Source: Gammaproteobacteria bacterium BRH_c0 (GTDB lineage: Bacteria > Pseudomonadota > Gammaproteobacteria > Pseudomonadales > Porticoccaceae). From it: a DNA stretch of 38,789 bases. Below, one piece after another: positions 18,396 through 26,658 of this stretch. The stretch is taken from NCBI GenBank assembly GCA_000961645.1, contig LADM01000082.1:1-38789 (forward strand), read 5' to 3'. The translations under genes were made by a program, and so were the position numbers. Position 1 is the first letter of the stretch; the number at the start of each line of letters is the position of its first letter. The notes beneath the pieces are model-generated. The model did not search any database, had not been told where the DNA came from, and saw only the letters and a program-made list of their open reading frames with translations.

Positions 18396-21032
18396 TCAGA
18401 GTTCCGGTGGTTGATAGCCGTAGATGCCTTCACTGAGGATGTTGTCGACACGGGTGCCTGTGCCGGCCAGTCCCCTGAACTGGATCTGGAAGAACAGGCC
18501 GGTATTGTGGTCAAGATTATCCCCGCCCAGAAGCAGAGTGTCATCCCTGTCCACCCAGCGCCTGGCGACCATGCTGGCGCGCCAACAGCAGCTGGAATAT
18601 TCGATGCCGGCAAAGATCTCGAGTTCCTGGCCCGTGTTGATGTCGTGATTGTAGCGGCCGAGGAGATTCCAGCTGGTGCTGAGGGGCACTGAAAACGACA
18701 GGTCGATCTGGTCGATGTCAGCGTTGACGGTGTCGATGAGCGTGGCGCCGGTGTTGAACTGATAGAGCAGATCGTCGCGACTGGTGTAGCGGTAGACAAG
18801 ATTGAAAACCTTGCCATCCCGGTTGTTATAGCGCAGGGCTGCACTGCCCTTGTTGATAGCGCCGTCCTGCTCATTGAACAGCAGGTCCGTTTGCAGACGC
18901 CAGTGGCTCCAGAAAGTGGCCGCCAGTTCTGCAGCGATATCCGACGTGTCGCGGGTAAGCTCCCGGGTCAGGAATGGAGCGAGGGTAACACGCCGTTCAT
19001 CCCAGTAATAAATCTGGCCGATGCTGAAACGTAGGTGTTCAACACCGCTATTCGAATTGATCAGCCGGGTCGTGACACCAACCGTTAACTGCTCCGTGTC
19101 GCCTATGCGGTCACCGCCGGAGAAGCGGTCATCGCGAAACAGCTGCTGATAGCTGAAGGTGAGGTCGGAGGTGTCAAAGTTGGGAATGGCCGACTGATCC
19201 TCGAATCGGGAGTTGAGGTAGTAAAGGCGCGGTTCCAGTGTCTGGGTGTAGCCATCGAACCAACTGTTGCGCTGTTCGAAGAAAAGACCGGTATCGAGCA
19301 CGCCAACCGGTACCATCACATCCGGGCTGTCGTCGGTCTGGCCGAAGAGGGGGGTTTCCAGGTCATAGGCGGCGTATTTAACAATGGCACTAGGCTTGAA
19401 AAATCCCCACAGCCATTGCTTGTCCCAGGTCAGCGAGTAATCGGTGCGCAGGCGGCTGCCGGTGACTGTGGTGTTTTCGGCATCGCGGGTGAGGAATGTG
19501 CCGGAATCCACAACATCATTTTCACTGTGGTCAAACATGACATAGTGTTGTTTGAGGTCGATGACAAAATCGCCGGCAAAGCGGTACTGTCCGTTGGCGT
19601 CGATGCGTGGCAATTGCTGGAATTGTTCGAGGCCGCCCTTGATCAGGGTCTCGAATTCCTGAACCTGTGCGTTGAACAGCCAGTTATCGGTGTTGTAGCC
19701 CGCAGCTACCTGCTGGTTGAGATGACTTTTGCTGTTGACCTCGAGTGTGGCAGTGTCGAGGTCGAGCAGGTAATCAACATCGCTGACGTCGGTGTAGTCA
19801 ATCAGGGTGTTCCAGCGGTAACCGAGGCCGCCGCTGTGATTGACCTTGGCTATCCAGCGGTCTTCGCCTTCATTGGGTCTTAGCGCACCCTCTGCGTCGC
19901 TCTCCCTGCTGACTTTGCCGCCGCCATCATCATCCCAGAGGTAACCGCCAGATATCTGCGTTTCTGCCCAGCGGCTCAGGTGGCGCACTTCGGCTTCCAG
20001 CATTGAACCGCGTTCCTGCACATAGCGCGGGGTCAGGGTGGCGTCATAGTTGGGGGCCAGATTCAGATAGATGGGCTGAGAGTAGTCCACCCCGTTGTCG
20101 TTGCCGGTGGCGATCAGCGGGAACAGCAGGCCAGTGGCGCGGTTGTCGCCAGCGGGGAAGCGAATCCAGGGCATGTAGAGGATTGGCAAGTCCTTCACTT
20201 CGAGGCGAACATTCTTGCCAGTCACAACGCCGCGCACGCTATCAATATCCACATCGGAAGCTTTCAGCTGCCAGGCATTGTTGCCGGGTTCACAGGTGGT
20301 GTAGGTGGCGTCATCAATATAGATGTAGTGTTCGTCGCGCTTTTTCAGATTGCCAGCTGTGCCGCGTACCCTGCTTTGGTGGAACACAAAGGTCGCTTCG
20401 TCCACGTCAACATCGCCGCTGTCGATGTTGACGTAGGCGCGATCACCGGTCAGCAGGATGCCCGGTTCGCGGAAGTTGACGTTGCCTTCCAGCTCGACGC
20501 TACGGTTTTCCTGGTCCACCCGGGCGCTATTGCTGCGCACCTGGCGATAGCCCTGGGATACCTGCACGTCGCCTTCGAGGGTCGCTATCTGGCCGCGGGC
20601 TTCGGTGGCGGCGGCGCTAACCCGCAGTGAGGCGTCCTCCGGGTCCAGCTCTGCGTCGGGATACTCGCGGGGTGGTTCAATATAAGCGCCGCAGCAGTTT
20701 TTCCCCATCAACTGTTTTTCGTCATCGCTGAGGTATTTTTCCGGAACCCAGTCGAGATTGCGGGTTGAGCTGATACGGGGTTCGTTATCAGTCTCGGTCT
20801 GGCTGGCAAGTGGTGCCGCCGCCCTGGCCTCGGGGCGGGTATAGGAGGGGCCGGGAAGCGGGGTCGTTTCGCACACCCAGCTGCCGCTGGCATCAGCCTG
20901 GCAGGCCCACTGGTTTTGCGCTTCATCGGCAACCGCAACGGGTGCCACAGTGGCTGCCCCCAGGGTGACGAACAGGTATCGGTACACAGCGGTATAAAGC
21001 GGCCTGCGGGCGGCGAAATTGGTTGAACCCAT
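18396..21032 (-). CDS. lptD: LPS-assembly protein LptD
   Basis: An 878-residue outer membrane beta-barrel that, with lipoprotein LptE, inserts lipopolysaccharide into the outer leaflet. A signal peptide ends near AVA/DEAQ (about residue 35). The N-terminal part has the CCGAY motif (about 113-117) and an OstA/LptA-like domain (ATLEGDVQVSQGYRQVRSNS). The C-terminal barrel contains the SSCCWRASM cysteine pair, as needed for the non-consecutive disulfides of LptD. The frame extends to a TTG at 21053. The ATG at 21032 is chosen because it starts directly before a normal signal peptide, though its SD is weak. Confidence 0.95.
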   Translation of the reverse strand: MGSTNFAARRPLYTAVYRYLFVTLGAATVAPVAVADEAQNQWACQADASGSWVCETTPLPGPSYTRPEARAAAPLASQTETDNEPRISSTRNLDWVPEKYLSDDEKQLMGKNCCGAYIEPPREYPDAELDPEDASLRVSAAATEARGQIATLEGDVQVSQGYRQVRSNSARVDQENRSVELEGNVNFREPGILLTGDRAYVNIDSGDVDVDEATFVFHQSRVRGTAGNLKKRDEHYIYIDDATYTTCEPGNNAWQLKASDVDIDSVRGVVTGKNVRLEVKDLPILYMPWIRFPAGDNRATGLLFPLIATGNDNGVDYSQPIYLNLAPNYDATLTPRYVQERGSMLEAEVRHLSRWAETQISGGYLWDDDGGGKVSRESDAEGALRPNEGEDRWIAKVNHSGGLGYRWNTLIDYTDVSDVDYLLDLDTATLEVNSKSHLNQQVAAGYNTDNWLFNAQVQEFETLIKGGLEQFQQLPRIDANGQYRFAGDFVIDLKQHYVMFDHSENDVVDSGTFLTRDAENTTVTGSRLRTDYSLTWDKQWLWGFFKPSAIVKYAAYDLETPLFGQTDDSPDVMVPVGVLDTGLFFEQRNSWFDGYTQTLEPRLYYLNSRFEDQSAIPNFDTSDLTFSYQQLFRDDRFSGGDRIGDTEQLTVGVTTRLINSNSGVEHLRFSIGQIYYWDERRVTLAPFLTRELTRDTSDIAAELAATFWSHWRLQTDLLFNEQDGAINKGSAALRYNNRDGKVFNLVYRYTSRDDLLYQFNTGATLIDTVNADIDQIDLSFSVPLSTSWNLLGRYNHDINTGQELEIFAGIEYSSCCWRASMVARRWVDRDDTLLLGGDNLDHNTGLFFQIQFRGLAGTGTRVDNILSEGIYGYQPPEL

Positions 21033-21168
21033 TGAATAATCTGCTCTGGTCAATCGGCGAATACAAATAGATCGACGATTTTACAGTAAGTTTAAGTCTG
21101 TGCGAGCATTGCGACCAATATTGACGGAATTTGCGCTAAGATCGCTGCTTTTGGCAGGGGGGAAGTCA

Positions 21169-22209
21169 ATGCCAGATGTGGCTGCACTGGGGGCGTGGAT
21201 AGAGCAATTCCTGCCCGCATCTGTCGATGATGGGCAGCTGGCGGACCTGGCCCCGCTGGCGGGTGATGCCGGATTTCGCTGCTACTACCGCCTGAATACA
21301 TCGCCCAGCTTGATCGGTGTCCTCGCGCCACCGGAGCACGAGAACAACCCCGCCTTTGTTGCCAAAGGTCTCGCCCTGCGCAAGGCTGGCGTGCATGTGC
21401 CGCAGATTCATGGGGTGGATTTCAGCCGTGGTTTTTTGCTGCTTGAGGATCTTGGCGACGATCTCTTTCTGCCGCTGCTCAATCCCGGTTCGGTGGATGG
21501 TATGTACGGCGCGGCAGAAAAAACGCTCCATGCTATCCAGCAAACACCTGCTGACCCGACCATTTTCCCGGACTACAGTGAGACCTTGCTGCGCAACGAA
21601 ATGGCGCTTTTCCCCGAATGGTTTGTCGGCAAACTGCTCGGCCTCGAGCTGGACAGTGGCGAAGTCCAGCTATTGGAAGAGACCTTTGCCTGCCTCGTAT
21701 CCTCTGCCCTGGCCCAGCCCCAGGTGGTGGTGCACAGGGATTACCATTCCCGCAATCTGCTGTTGATGGCCGATGGTGCGGTCGGTGTGGTGGATTTTCA
21801 GGACGCGGTAACCGGTCCATTCACATACGATCTGGTATCCCTGCTCAAGGATTGCTATATTCGCTGGCCCACTGCCCTTGTGAGGGAGCGCGCTCTCGGT
21901 TTTTTGCGTGAGGCCTGGAGGCATCATGGCGAAGGGGGTGATCAGATCAGTGATGACCGTTTGCTGGGCTGGTTTGATCTGATGGGTTTACAGCGCCATA
22001 TCAAGGTGCTGGGCATCTTTGCCCGGCTGTGGCTGCGGGATGGCAAATCCCGTTACCTTGATGATCTGCCCCTCGTCCTGCGTTACACCCTGGAAGTGAC
22101 GCAACACAACAAGGAATTCGAGCACTTCAACCAGTGGTTCAATGAGCGTTTGCTGCCGGCAATTGTCCGGCAACCCTGGTATCGACCCTGGCAACAGGCG
22201 GGAGATTGA
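21169..22209 (+). CDS. amgK: N-acetylmuramate/N-acetylglucosamine kinase AmgK
   Basis: A 346-residue member of the aminoglycoside phosphotransferase fold. The catalytic loop HRDYHSRNLLL and the metal-binding DFQDAVTGPFTYDLVSLLKD are intact. With murU next door (4-base gap) it is best read as AmgK. This kinase phosphorylates recycled MurNAc at C1, the first step of the peptidoglycan recycling route that bypasses de novo UDP-MurNAc synthesis in Pseudomonas. The frame opens at GTG 21100, but the ATG at 21169 sits behind a strong GGGGGGAAG. It is divergent from lptD, as in pseudomonads. Confidence 0.92.
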   Translation: MPDVAALGAWIEQFLPASVDDGQLADLAPLAGDAGFRCYYRLNTSPSLIGVLAPPEHENNPAFVAKGLALRKAGVHVPQIHGVDFSRGFLLLEDLGDDLFLPLLNPGSVDGMYGAAEKTLHAIQQTPADPTIFPDYSETLLRNEMALFPEWFVGKLLGLELDSGEVQLLEETFACLVSSALAQPQVVVHRDYHSRNLLLMADGAVGVVDFQDAVTGPFTYDLVSLLKDCYIRWPTALVRERALGFLREAWRHHGEGGDQISDDRLLGWFDLMGLQRHIKVLGIFARLWLRDGKSRYLDDLPLVLRYTLEVTQHNKEFEHFNQWFNERLLPAIVRQPWYRPWQQAGD

Positions 22210-22213
22210 CAGT

Positions 22214-22948
22214 ATGAAGGCGATGATTCTGGCAGCAGGTTTCGGTGAACGCCTGCGCCCCCTCACCGAGACGACCCCCAAGCCCCTGCTCGAAGTCGGG
22301 GGTAAACCCCTGATTCAGTACCATATTGAAAGGCTTGCCCAAGCGGGGGTGCGCGAGATTATTGTCAACACCTCATGGCTTGGGGAAAAGATCGAGTCTT
22401 TCCTGGGGGATGGCACCCGCTTTGGCGTGCGCATCACCTGGTCGCGTGAAAATGAACCCCTGGAGACCGGTGGCGGTATTCGCCGCGCCCTGCCGTTGCT
22501 GGGTTCCGAGCCGTTTCTGGTCATCAACGGCGATGTGTGGACCGACTTTCCCCTGGAAACGCTGGTGCAGCGGTCATGGTCGGAGGAGCTGGATGCCCAC
22601 CTGGTGCTGGTGCCCAACCCGCCTTTCAAGTCGGTGGGTGACTTTGTCCTCGATGGCCTCCAGCGCATTGGTTACCCCGACTCCGAGGCCAGAACCTTTA
22701 CCTTCAGCGGCATCAGCATCATGCGCCCGGATATGTTTGCCCTTTACCCGGCGCCCTCCGAGCGGTTCCCGCTGCGCAACGTGCTTGAAAGCAGCGTCCG
22801 CGCCGGTTGTATTTCCGGCGAGCTGTTCGAGGGACAGTGGTGGGACGTGGGCACCCTGGAACGCCTCAACCTGCTTAACAGCCTGCTTTCCGGCAAGGTG
22901 CTCGACTCCTCAAAAAAGCCCCGCATGCGCCCTGAAATTGCCTGCTAA
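22214..22948 (+). CDS. murU: N-acetylmuramate-1-phosphate uridylyltransferase MurU
   Basis: A 244-residue nucleotidyltransferase that turns MurNAc-1-phosphate and UTP into UDP-MurNAc. It starts MKAMILAAGFGERLRPLTET followed by PKPLLEVGGKPLI, the sugar-nucleotide transferase signature. The metal-binding aspartate is in VINGDVWTDFP, and WWDVGTLERL lies near the end. The ATG at 22214, behind GGGAG, is chosen over an upstream in-frame start inside amgK. AmgK and MurU together give intrinsic fosfomycin tolerance in pseudomonads; the same could hold here. Confidence 0.93.
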   Translation: MKAMILAAGFGERLRPLTETTPKPLLEVGGKPLIQYHIERLAQAGVREIIVNTSWLGEKIESFLGDGTRFGVRITWSRENEPLETGGGIRRALPLLGSEPFLVINGDVWTDFPLETLVQRSWSEELDAHLVLVPNPPFKSVGDFVLDGLQRIGYPDSEARTFTFSGISIMRPDMFALYPAPSERFPLRNVLESSVRAGCISGELFEGQWWDVGTLERLNLLNSLLSGKVLDSSKKPRMRPEIAC

Positions 22949-22964
22949 TTTTTTGCGTCTCCAC

Positions 22965-22970
22965 TACAAT
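22965..22970 (+). promoter_or_regulatory. Possible -10 element before the aminotransferase
   Basis: TACAAT at 22965-22970 is a good -10 match 78 bases before the aminotransferase start, in a 99-base gap after murU. No good -35 box lies 16-18 bases upstream, so the gene may have its own weak promoter or simply be read from amgK. Confidence 0.3.
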
Positions 22971-23047
22971 GCCGACGTTTTTTCCACCAGCGCTGCAGTC
23001 CCGCCCCGTGGCGGTGAAGCGGCCATTAAACTGTTCAGAGAGGATCT

Positions 23048-24244
23048 ATGTTCAACGCCCTGGAAGCCCTTCCCCCCGATCCCATTCTTGGCCTGACTGC
23101 CTCTTTCAGGCAGGACCCGCGCGCCTTCAAAATTGACCTTGGTGTCGGGGTCTACAAAACCGAGGACGGCCAGACCCCGGTGATGCGCGCCATCAAGGCG
23201 GCTGAACAGCAGTTTTATGGGCAGGAAAATACCAAGTCCTATATCGCCCAGGTGGGTGTCGAGTCCTATAACGACGGCATGGTCAAGCTCATCCTGGGTG
23301 AGGGGCACGGCGCTCTTCGCGACAATCGCGTGCGCTCGGTGCTTACCCCCGGCGGTACCGGCGCCCTGCGCATCGGTGCTGAGCTGATTGTGCGGATGAA
23401 TCCCGAGGCCACCATCTGGGTCGGCAACCCCACCTGGGCCAATCACTTTCCGGTCCTCAAGGGTGCCGGATTGACGATTGAAACCTACCCCTACTATGAC
23501 GAGGCCAGCCGCAGCATCAGTATCGATGCGATGCTGGAAACCCTCGAAAAGGCTGCGGCGGGTGATGTGGTGCTGCTCCACGGCTGCTGTCACAACCCCT
23601 GTGGCGCCGATCTGAGTACTGAACAATGGGGCCAGATTGCCGATCTACTGCTGCGCAAGGGCCTGCTGCCCTATGTGGATCTGGCCTACCAGGGTTTCGG
23701 TGTCGGTCTTGACGAGGATGCCTATGGCATTCGCCTGCTGGCAGACAAGTTGCCGGAGGTGCTGGTGGCCAGCTCCTGCTCGAAAAACTTCGGTCTGTAC
23801 CGCGAGCGTACCGGCAGTATTACCGCCATTGCCCAGAGTGCAGAAAAGGCCAGCGCAGCTGAATCCCACATCGCCAATATCGCCCGCGCCATCTATTCCA
23901 TGCCGCCAGCCCACGGTGGATTCCTGGCCGGTATGGTGTTGCAGGATGCCAGCCTGCGGGCCCAGTGGCTGGAAGAGCTGACCGACATGCGCAACCGCAT
24001 GAATGGTCTGCGTGGACTGTTTGCGGCAAAAATGCTCGAAACCGGGGTGGAACAGGATTTCTCCTTTATCAAACAGCAGTTTGGCATGTTCTCCTTCCTC
24101 GGTATTACTCCGGCCCAGATCGCCAGGCTGCGTGAGGAATTCGCCATTTATATCGTCGGTTCAAGCCGTATCAATGTGGCGGGTATCAGCGAAGGTAATC
24201 TTGACTACCTGACAACCTCGCTGGCCACCGTGCTGAAAAGCTGA
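23048..24244 (+). CDS. Class I aminotransferase, aspartate/aromatic type
   Basis: A 398-residue PLP enzyme of the AspC/TyrB subfamily, matching E. coli AspC (396) in length and layout. It starts MFNALEALPPDPILGLTASF, has GVGVYKTEDG and ENTKSYIAQ, and holds the PLP lysine at position 246 in SSCSKNFGLYRERTG. The conserved C-terminal arginine that binds the substrate carboxylate is in SSRINVAGI. It transfers amino groups between aspartate or aromatic amino acids and 2-oxoglutarate. HGCCHNPCG, in place of the common HxxCHNPTG, is a small variation. Aspartate versus aromatic preference cannot be decided by eye. Confidence 0.93.
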   Translation: MFNALEALPPDPILGLTASFRQDPRAFKIDLGVGVYKTEDGQTPVMRAIKAAEQQFYGQENTKSYIAQVGVESYNDGMVKLILGEGHGALRDNRVRSVLTPGGTGALRIGAELIVRMNPEATIWVGNPTWANHFPVLKGAGLTIETYPYYDEASRSISIDAMLETLEKAAAGDVVLLHGCCHNPCGADLSTEQWGQIADLLLRKGLLPYVDLAYQGFGVGLDEDAYGIRLLADKLPEVLVASSCSKNFGLYRERTGSITAIAQSAEKASAAESHIANIARAIYSMPPAHGGFLAGMVLQDASLRAQWLEELTDMRNRMNGLRGLFAAKMLETGVEQDFSFIKQQFGMFSFLGITPAQIARLREEFAIYIVGSSRINVAGISEGNLDYLTTSLATVLKS

Positions 24245-24260
24245 AGTTGGGAGGCATGAC

Positions 24261-24288
24261 AAAAAAGGAGCCCACAGGCTCCTTTTTT
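24261..24288. terminator. Bidirectional terminator after the aminotransferase
   Basis: AAAAAAGGAGCC (24261-24272) and GGCTCCTTTTTT (24277-24288) form a perfect 12-bp stem with a CACA loop and T runs on both strands. It separates the aminotransferase from the convergent helix-turn-helix gene. Confidence 0.95.
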
Positions 24289-24300
24289 GTGAGCGGCGAG

Positions 24301-24954
24301 CTATGACTGGTCAGTCGCGGAGTTATCCGGTTTTTTCTTGCGCGGCTTGGGCTGAGGCGCGTCCACCAGATCAAGGGCCATATCGAAGGCCTTGTCCATA
24401 AAGGCGATGACCTTGTCGAACTGCTCGTCGCTGAGGTTTCGGGCCTTGTCGTGAGCGCGATAGATATTGATGAATTTCACCTCTCGCTCGGCACTGATCA
24501 GCAACCTGTCCATGCCGGACAGTTTCAGTATTTGCCACAGCAGGGGCGCATGCTCGCGGCTGAACTTCAGCATAAAGCCGAGCGGGTCGTGGCGGGCGTG
24601 GAACGAGGCGAGTCGGTAAAGGATATCCAGGTTAAGGGGGCTGCGCCCCTCCTCAATGGCCTTGAGGGTGTCGGGGTTGTCCATCTTGATGGTGCGGGCC
24701 AGCTCTTCCACGCTGAGGCCTGCCACTTCGCGCAGATCCTTCAAGTATCTGCCGGATTTGCCCATCTGCATCATGTAGTCGGGGGTGCGCATCATCAGGT
24801 CCAACAGGTTGCCCGGATACTGCCCTGCAGTTTTCGACCAGGTCTGGGACGTGAAATCCTGGATGCCGCGCAGCAGACTGTCGAATGAGGAGCCGGATTT
24901 TTCCTGGCCGTCGCCACGGGATTTTTTGCCTTTCGCGCCACCACCGTCTGACAT
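24301..24954 (-). CDS. Helix-turn-helix (XRE-like) protein
   Basis: A 217-residue protein of unknown target. A basic, low-complexity N-terminus (GGGAKGKKSRGDGQEKSGS) is followed by an XRE-type helix-turn-helix at about residues 70-112 (LKDLREVAGLSVEELARTIK, then TLKAIEEGRSPLNLDILYRL). An alpha-helical C-terminal domain follows, with LWQILKLSGMDRLLI and a lysine/arginine-rich end (KPRKKKPDNS). The two basic tails could aid DNA binding. The ATG at 24954 has GGGAAG upstream. It is divergent from the DUF815 ATPase gene. Function: probably a transcriptional regulator; the regulon is unknown. Confidence 0.8.
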   Translation of the reverse strand: MSDGGGAKGKKSRGDGQEKSGSSFDSLLRGIQDFTSQTWSKTAGQYPGNLLDLMMRTPDYMMQMGKSGRYLKDLREVAGLSVEELARTIKMDNPDTLKAIEEGRSPLNLDILYRLASFHARHDPLGFMLKFSREHAPLLWQILKLSGMDRLLISAEREVKFINIYRAHDKARNLSDEQFDKVIAFMDKAFDMALDLVDAPQPKPRKKKPDNSATDQS

Positions 24955-25050
24955 GTCATACTTCCCGGCCTGATTTCCACTGAATGTACGCCCTTGAGGA
25001 AGAATATGCCAGACAGGGGCGGGGTGTTATAGCGGCAGTAATTGCCCGGA

Positions 25051-25066
25051 TTGATAGGGTTATCAA
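25051..25066. repeat. Palindrome in the XRE/DUF815 divergent region
   Basis: TTGATA-GGGT-TATCAA (6-bp arms, 4-base spacer), flanked by CCGGA on the left and GGCCGG on the right, lies 24 bases before the DUF815 start codon. Its symmetry and place suit an operator, perhaps for the neighbouring helix-turn-helix protein, but this is inference. Confidence 0.4.
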
Positions 25067-25090
25067 GGCCGGGGAAGGAGAGGATAAAAG

Positions 25091-25855
25091 ATGAGTATCG
25101 ATTGGGATTCAACCCTTGCGGCGCTGTGGCGGCCAAGGTCCGGTGCCCTGCGGGCGGTGCGTCGTATTGACCCGGTGCGGCTGGAAGATCTGCTGGGAAT
25201 TGAGGCCCAGAAAGCGGCCCTGGTGGCCAACACCGAAAAATTTCTGCACGGCAAGGGGGCCAACAATGTCCTGCTGTGGGGCAGTCGCGGTACCGGTAAG
25301 TCGTCCCTGATCAAGGGTTTGCTGAATGTCTACGCCGGGCAGGGCCTGCGGGTGATTGAAATCGACAAGGATGACCTGGTGGATCTGCCGGAGATTGTCG
25401 ACGATATTCGCGATTTGCCCCAGCGTTTCGTCATCTTTTGCGACGACCTGTCCTTCGAGGAGGGGGAGACCGGCTACAAGCACCTCAAGAGTGTGCTGGA
25501 GGGTTCCATCGAACTGCCACCGGAAAATGTGCTGGTCTATGCCACTTCCAATCGCCGCCATCTGATTCCCGAGCAAAAGTCAGAAAACGCCGGGGTGAGG
25601 ATTGTCGAAGGAGAATTGCACTATGGGGATACGGTGGAGGAAAAGCTGTCCCTCGCCGATCGCTTCGGCCTGTGGCTATCGTTCTACCCCTGCAATACCA
25701 CCCAGTACCTGGCTATTGTCGATGCGCTGTTTGCCGACTATGCAGGCGATCGAACGTTGCTGCACACCAGGGCAAAACAGTTCGCCATGACCCGCGCCTC
25801 AAAAAGCGGGCGGGCGGCGAAACAGTTTTACCTCAGCTTCAACGGCACTAACTAG
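25091..25855 (+). CDS. DUF815-type AAA ATPase
   Basis: A 254-residue ATP-binding protein. Walker A is GSRGTGKS at residues 64-71, Walker B is FVIFCDDL at about 113-120, and a sensor-like VYATSNRRHLIPE follows. This layout, with the RLEDLLGIEAQKAALVANTE segment before the P-loop, is that of the DUF815 family of small AAA ATPases, whose role is not established. AAGGAGAGG precedes the ATG at 25091. It is convergent with the small gene that follows on the other strand, with only seven bases between. Confidence 0.88.
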   Translation: MSIDWDSTLAALWRPRSGALRAVRRIDPVRLEDLLGIEAQKAALVANTEKFLHGKGANNVLLWGSRGTGKSSLIKGLLNVYAGQGLRVIEIDKDDLVDLPEIVDDIRDLPQRFVIFCDDLSFEEGETGYKHLKSVLEGSIELPPENVLVYATSNRRHLIPEQKSENAGVRIVEGELHYGDTVEEKLSLADRFGLWLSFYPCNTTQYLAIVDALFADYAGDRTLLHTRAKQFAMTRASKSGRAAKQFYLSFNGTN

Positions 25856-25862
25856 TGCTTGC

Positions 25863-26120
25863 TCAGCCCAGCGCTTCCTTGCTGGACACCACGGGGCGGC
25901 TCTCGCGGGTGCCGCGCATGCGACGGTCTGGGTCTGTGGGGTCGTTGGCTGAGATGATCACGTAATCGTCTCCCACTTCCAGCAGGGTGCCGACGAAAGG
26001 CATTTCATCGAAGGATTCCGGTACCCGGTAGCTGACAGTGTCACCCGCCTTGAAGGTGGTCGGATCAAAATTGAACTCAAAAGGACAGGCTTCGTTGTCC
26101 TGGGTTTTTTCGCTTTCCAT
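25863..26120 (-). CDS. Small conserved-looking protein of unknown function
   Basis: An 85-residue acidic protein with no recognised domain. The middle reads FKAGDTVSYRVPESFDEMPF followed by VGTLLEVGDDYVIIS, a pattern of short beta strands that suggests a small barrel. The N-terminus is hydrophilic, so it is cytoplasmic. An SD (AGGA) lies five bases before the ATG at 26120, and codon use resembles its neighbours, so the gene looks real. It has no operon partner: both neighbours are separated by gaps or face it. Confidence 0.7.
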   Translation of the reverse strand: MESEKTQDNEACPFEFNFDPTTFKAGDTVSYRVPESFDEMPFVGTLLEVGDDYVIISANDPTDPDRRMRGTRESRPVVSSKEALG

Positions 26121-26205
26121 CGTTTTCCTCGCTAAACGTATTGCTGTAGTTGTATGCCCCGGAGCGGTGCTCTGAACCGGGTGCTGTAAATGTGGCCGGT
26201 CTGGT

Positions 26206-26547
26206 TTAGCGTGCCTGAATTTGACTGTGCAGGTAAGCCGCCAGACTTTTCACTTCATTTTCATTCAGGTGAGTAAAAGCAGGCATTTCACGGTGCTTGT
26301 CACTACCCCGTATCCAGTCAATCAGCTCCTGCTCGGTGCGCCGCGTCAGCAGGGTTACCGGAATATTCTTCAGGTAATCACCGCGGCCAGTGCGGGGGTG
26401 GCAAGAGGCGCAGTTTGCTTCAAACAGGGCCGTGCCTGCAGCAATTTCCTCCCGTTGCTGCTCAGCACTGGCATCAGGTGCTTTGCCGTCGCAGCCGGTG
26501 AGAAGCGTTGTTGCCAGCAGGATCGCTGCCAGTGCGTGCTGTTTCAT
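26206..26547 (-). CDS. Small c-type cytochrome, predicted lipoprotein
   Basis: A 113-residue monohaem cytochrome c. The signal peptide ends in the lipobox LTGC (Cys19), so the protein is probably lipid-anchored. Haem binds at CASCH (residues 46-50), and Met88 in REMPAF is the likely sixth ligand. A C-terminal helix (VKSLAAYLHSQI) is typical of class I cytochromes. It would carry electrons in the periplasm; its partner is not visible, since no oxidase or dehydrogenase is adjacent. SD GGGGGAG precedes the ATG. Confidence 0.88.
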   Translation of the reverse strand: MKQHALAAILLATTLLTGCDGKAPDASAEQQREEIAAGTALFEANCASCHPRTGRGDYLKNIPVTLLTRRTEQELIDWIRGSDKHREMPAFTHLNENEVKSLAAYLHSQIQAR

Positions 26548-26658
26548 GGTATTCGCTCCCCCCTGGCAAATGGGGATGTTGTGCCGGAACTGTCCGCGAG
26601 CGGTAGATTTTGCACATTTTCCCCGCTATCTACAACGTAGTGCAGCCTTGGCTGCGCT

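Noticed and set aside
17715-18692. 325-codon open frame on the plus strand opposite surA and lptD
   Set aside because: Antisense to two clear genes and crosses their boundary; no protein family features.
21121-21142. TTGACG followed by TAAGAT as an amgK promoter
   Set aside because: The spacing is only about ten bases, too short for sigma-70.
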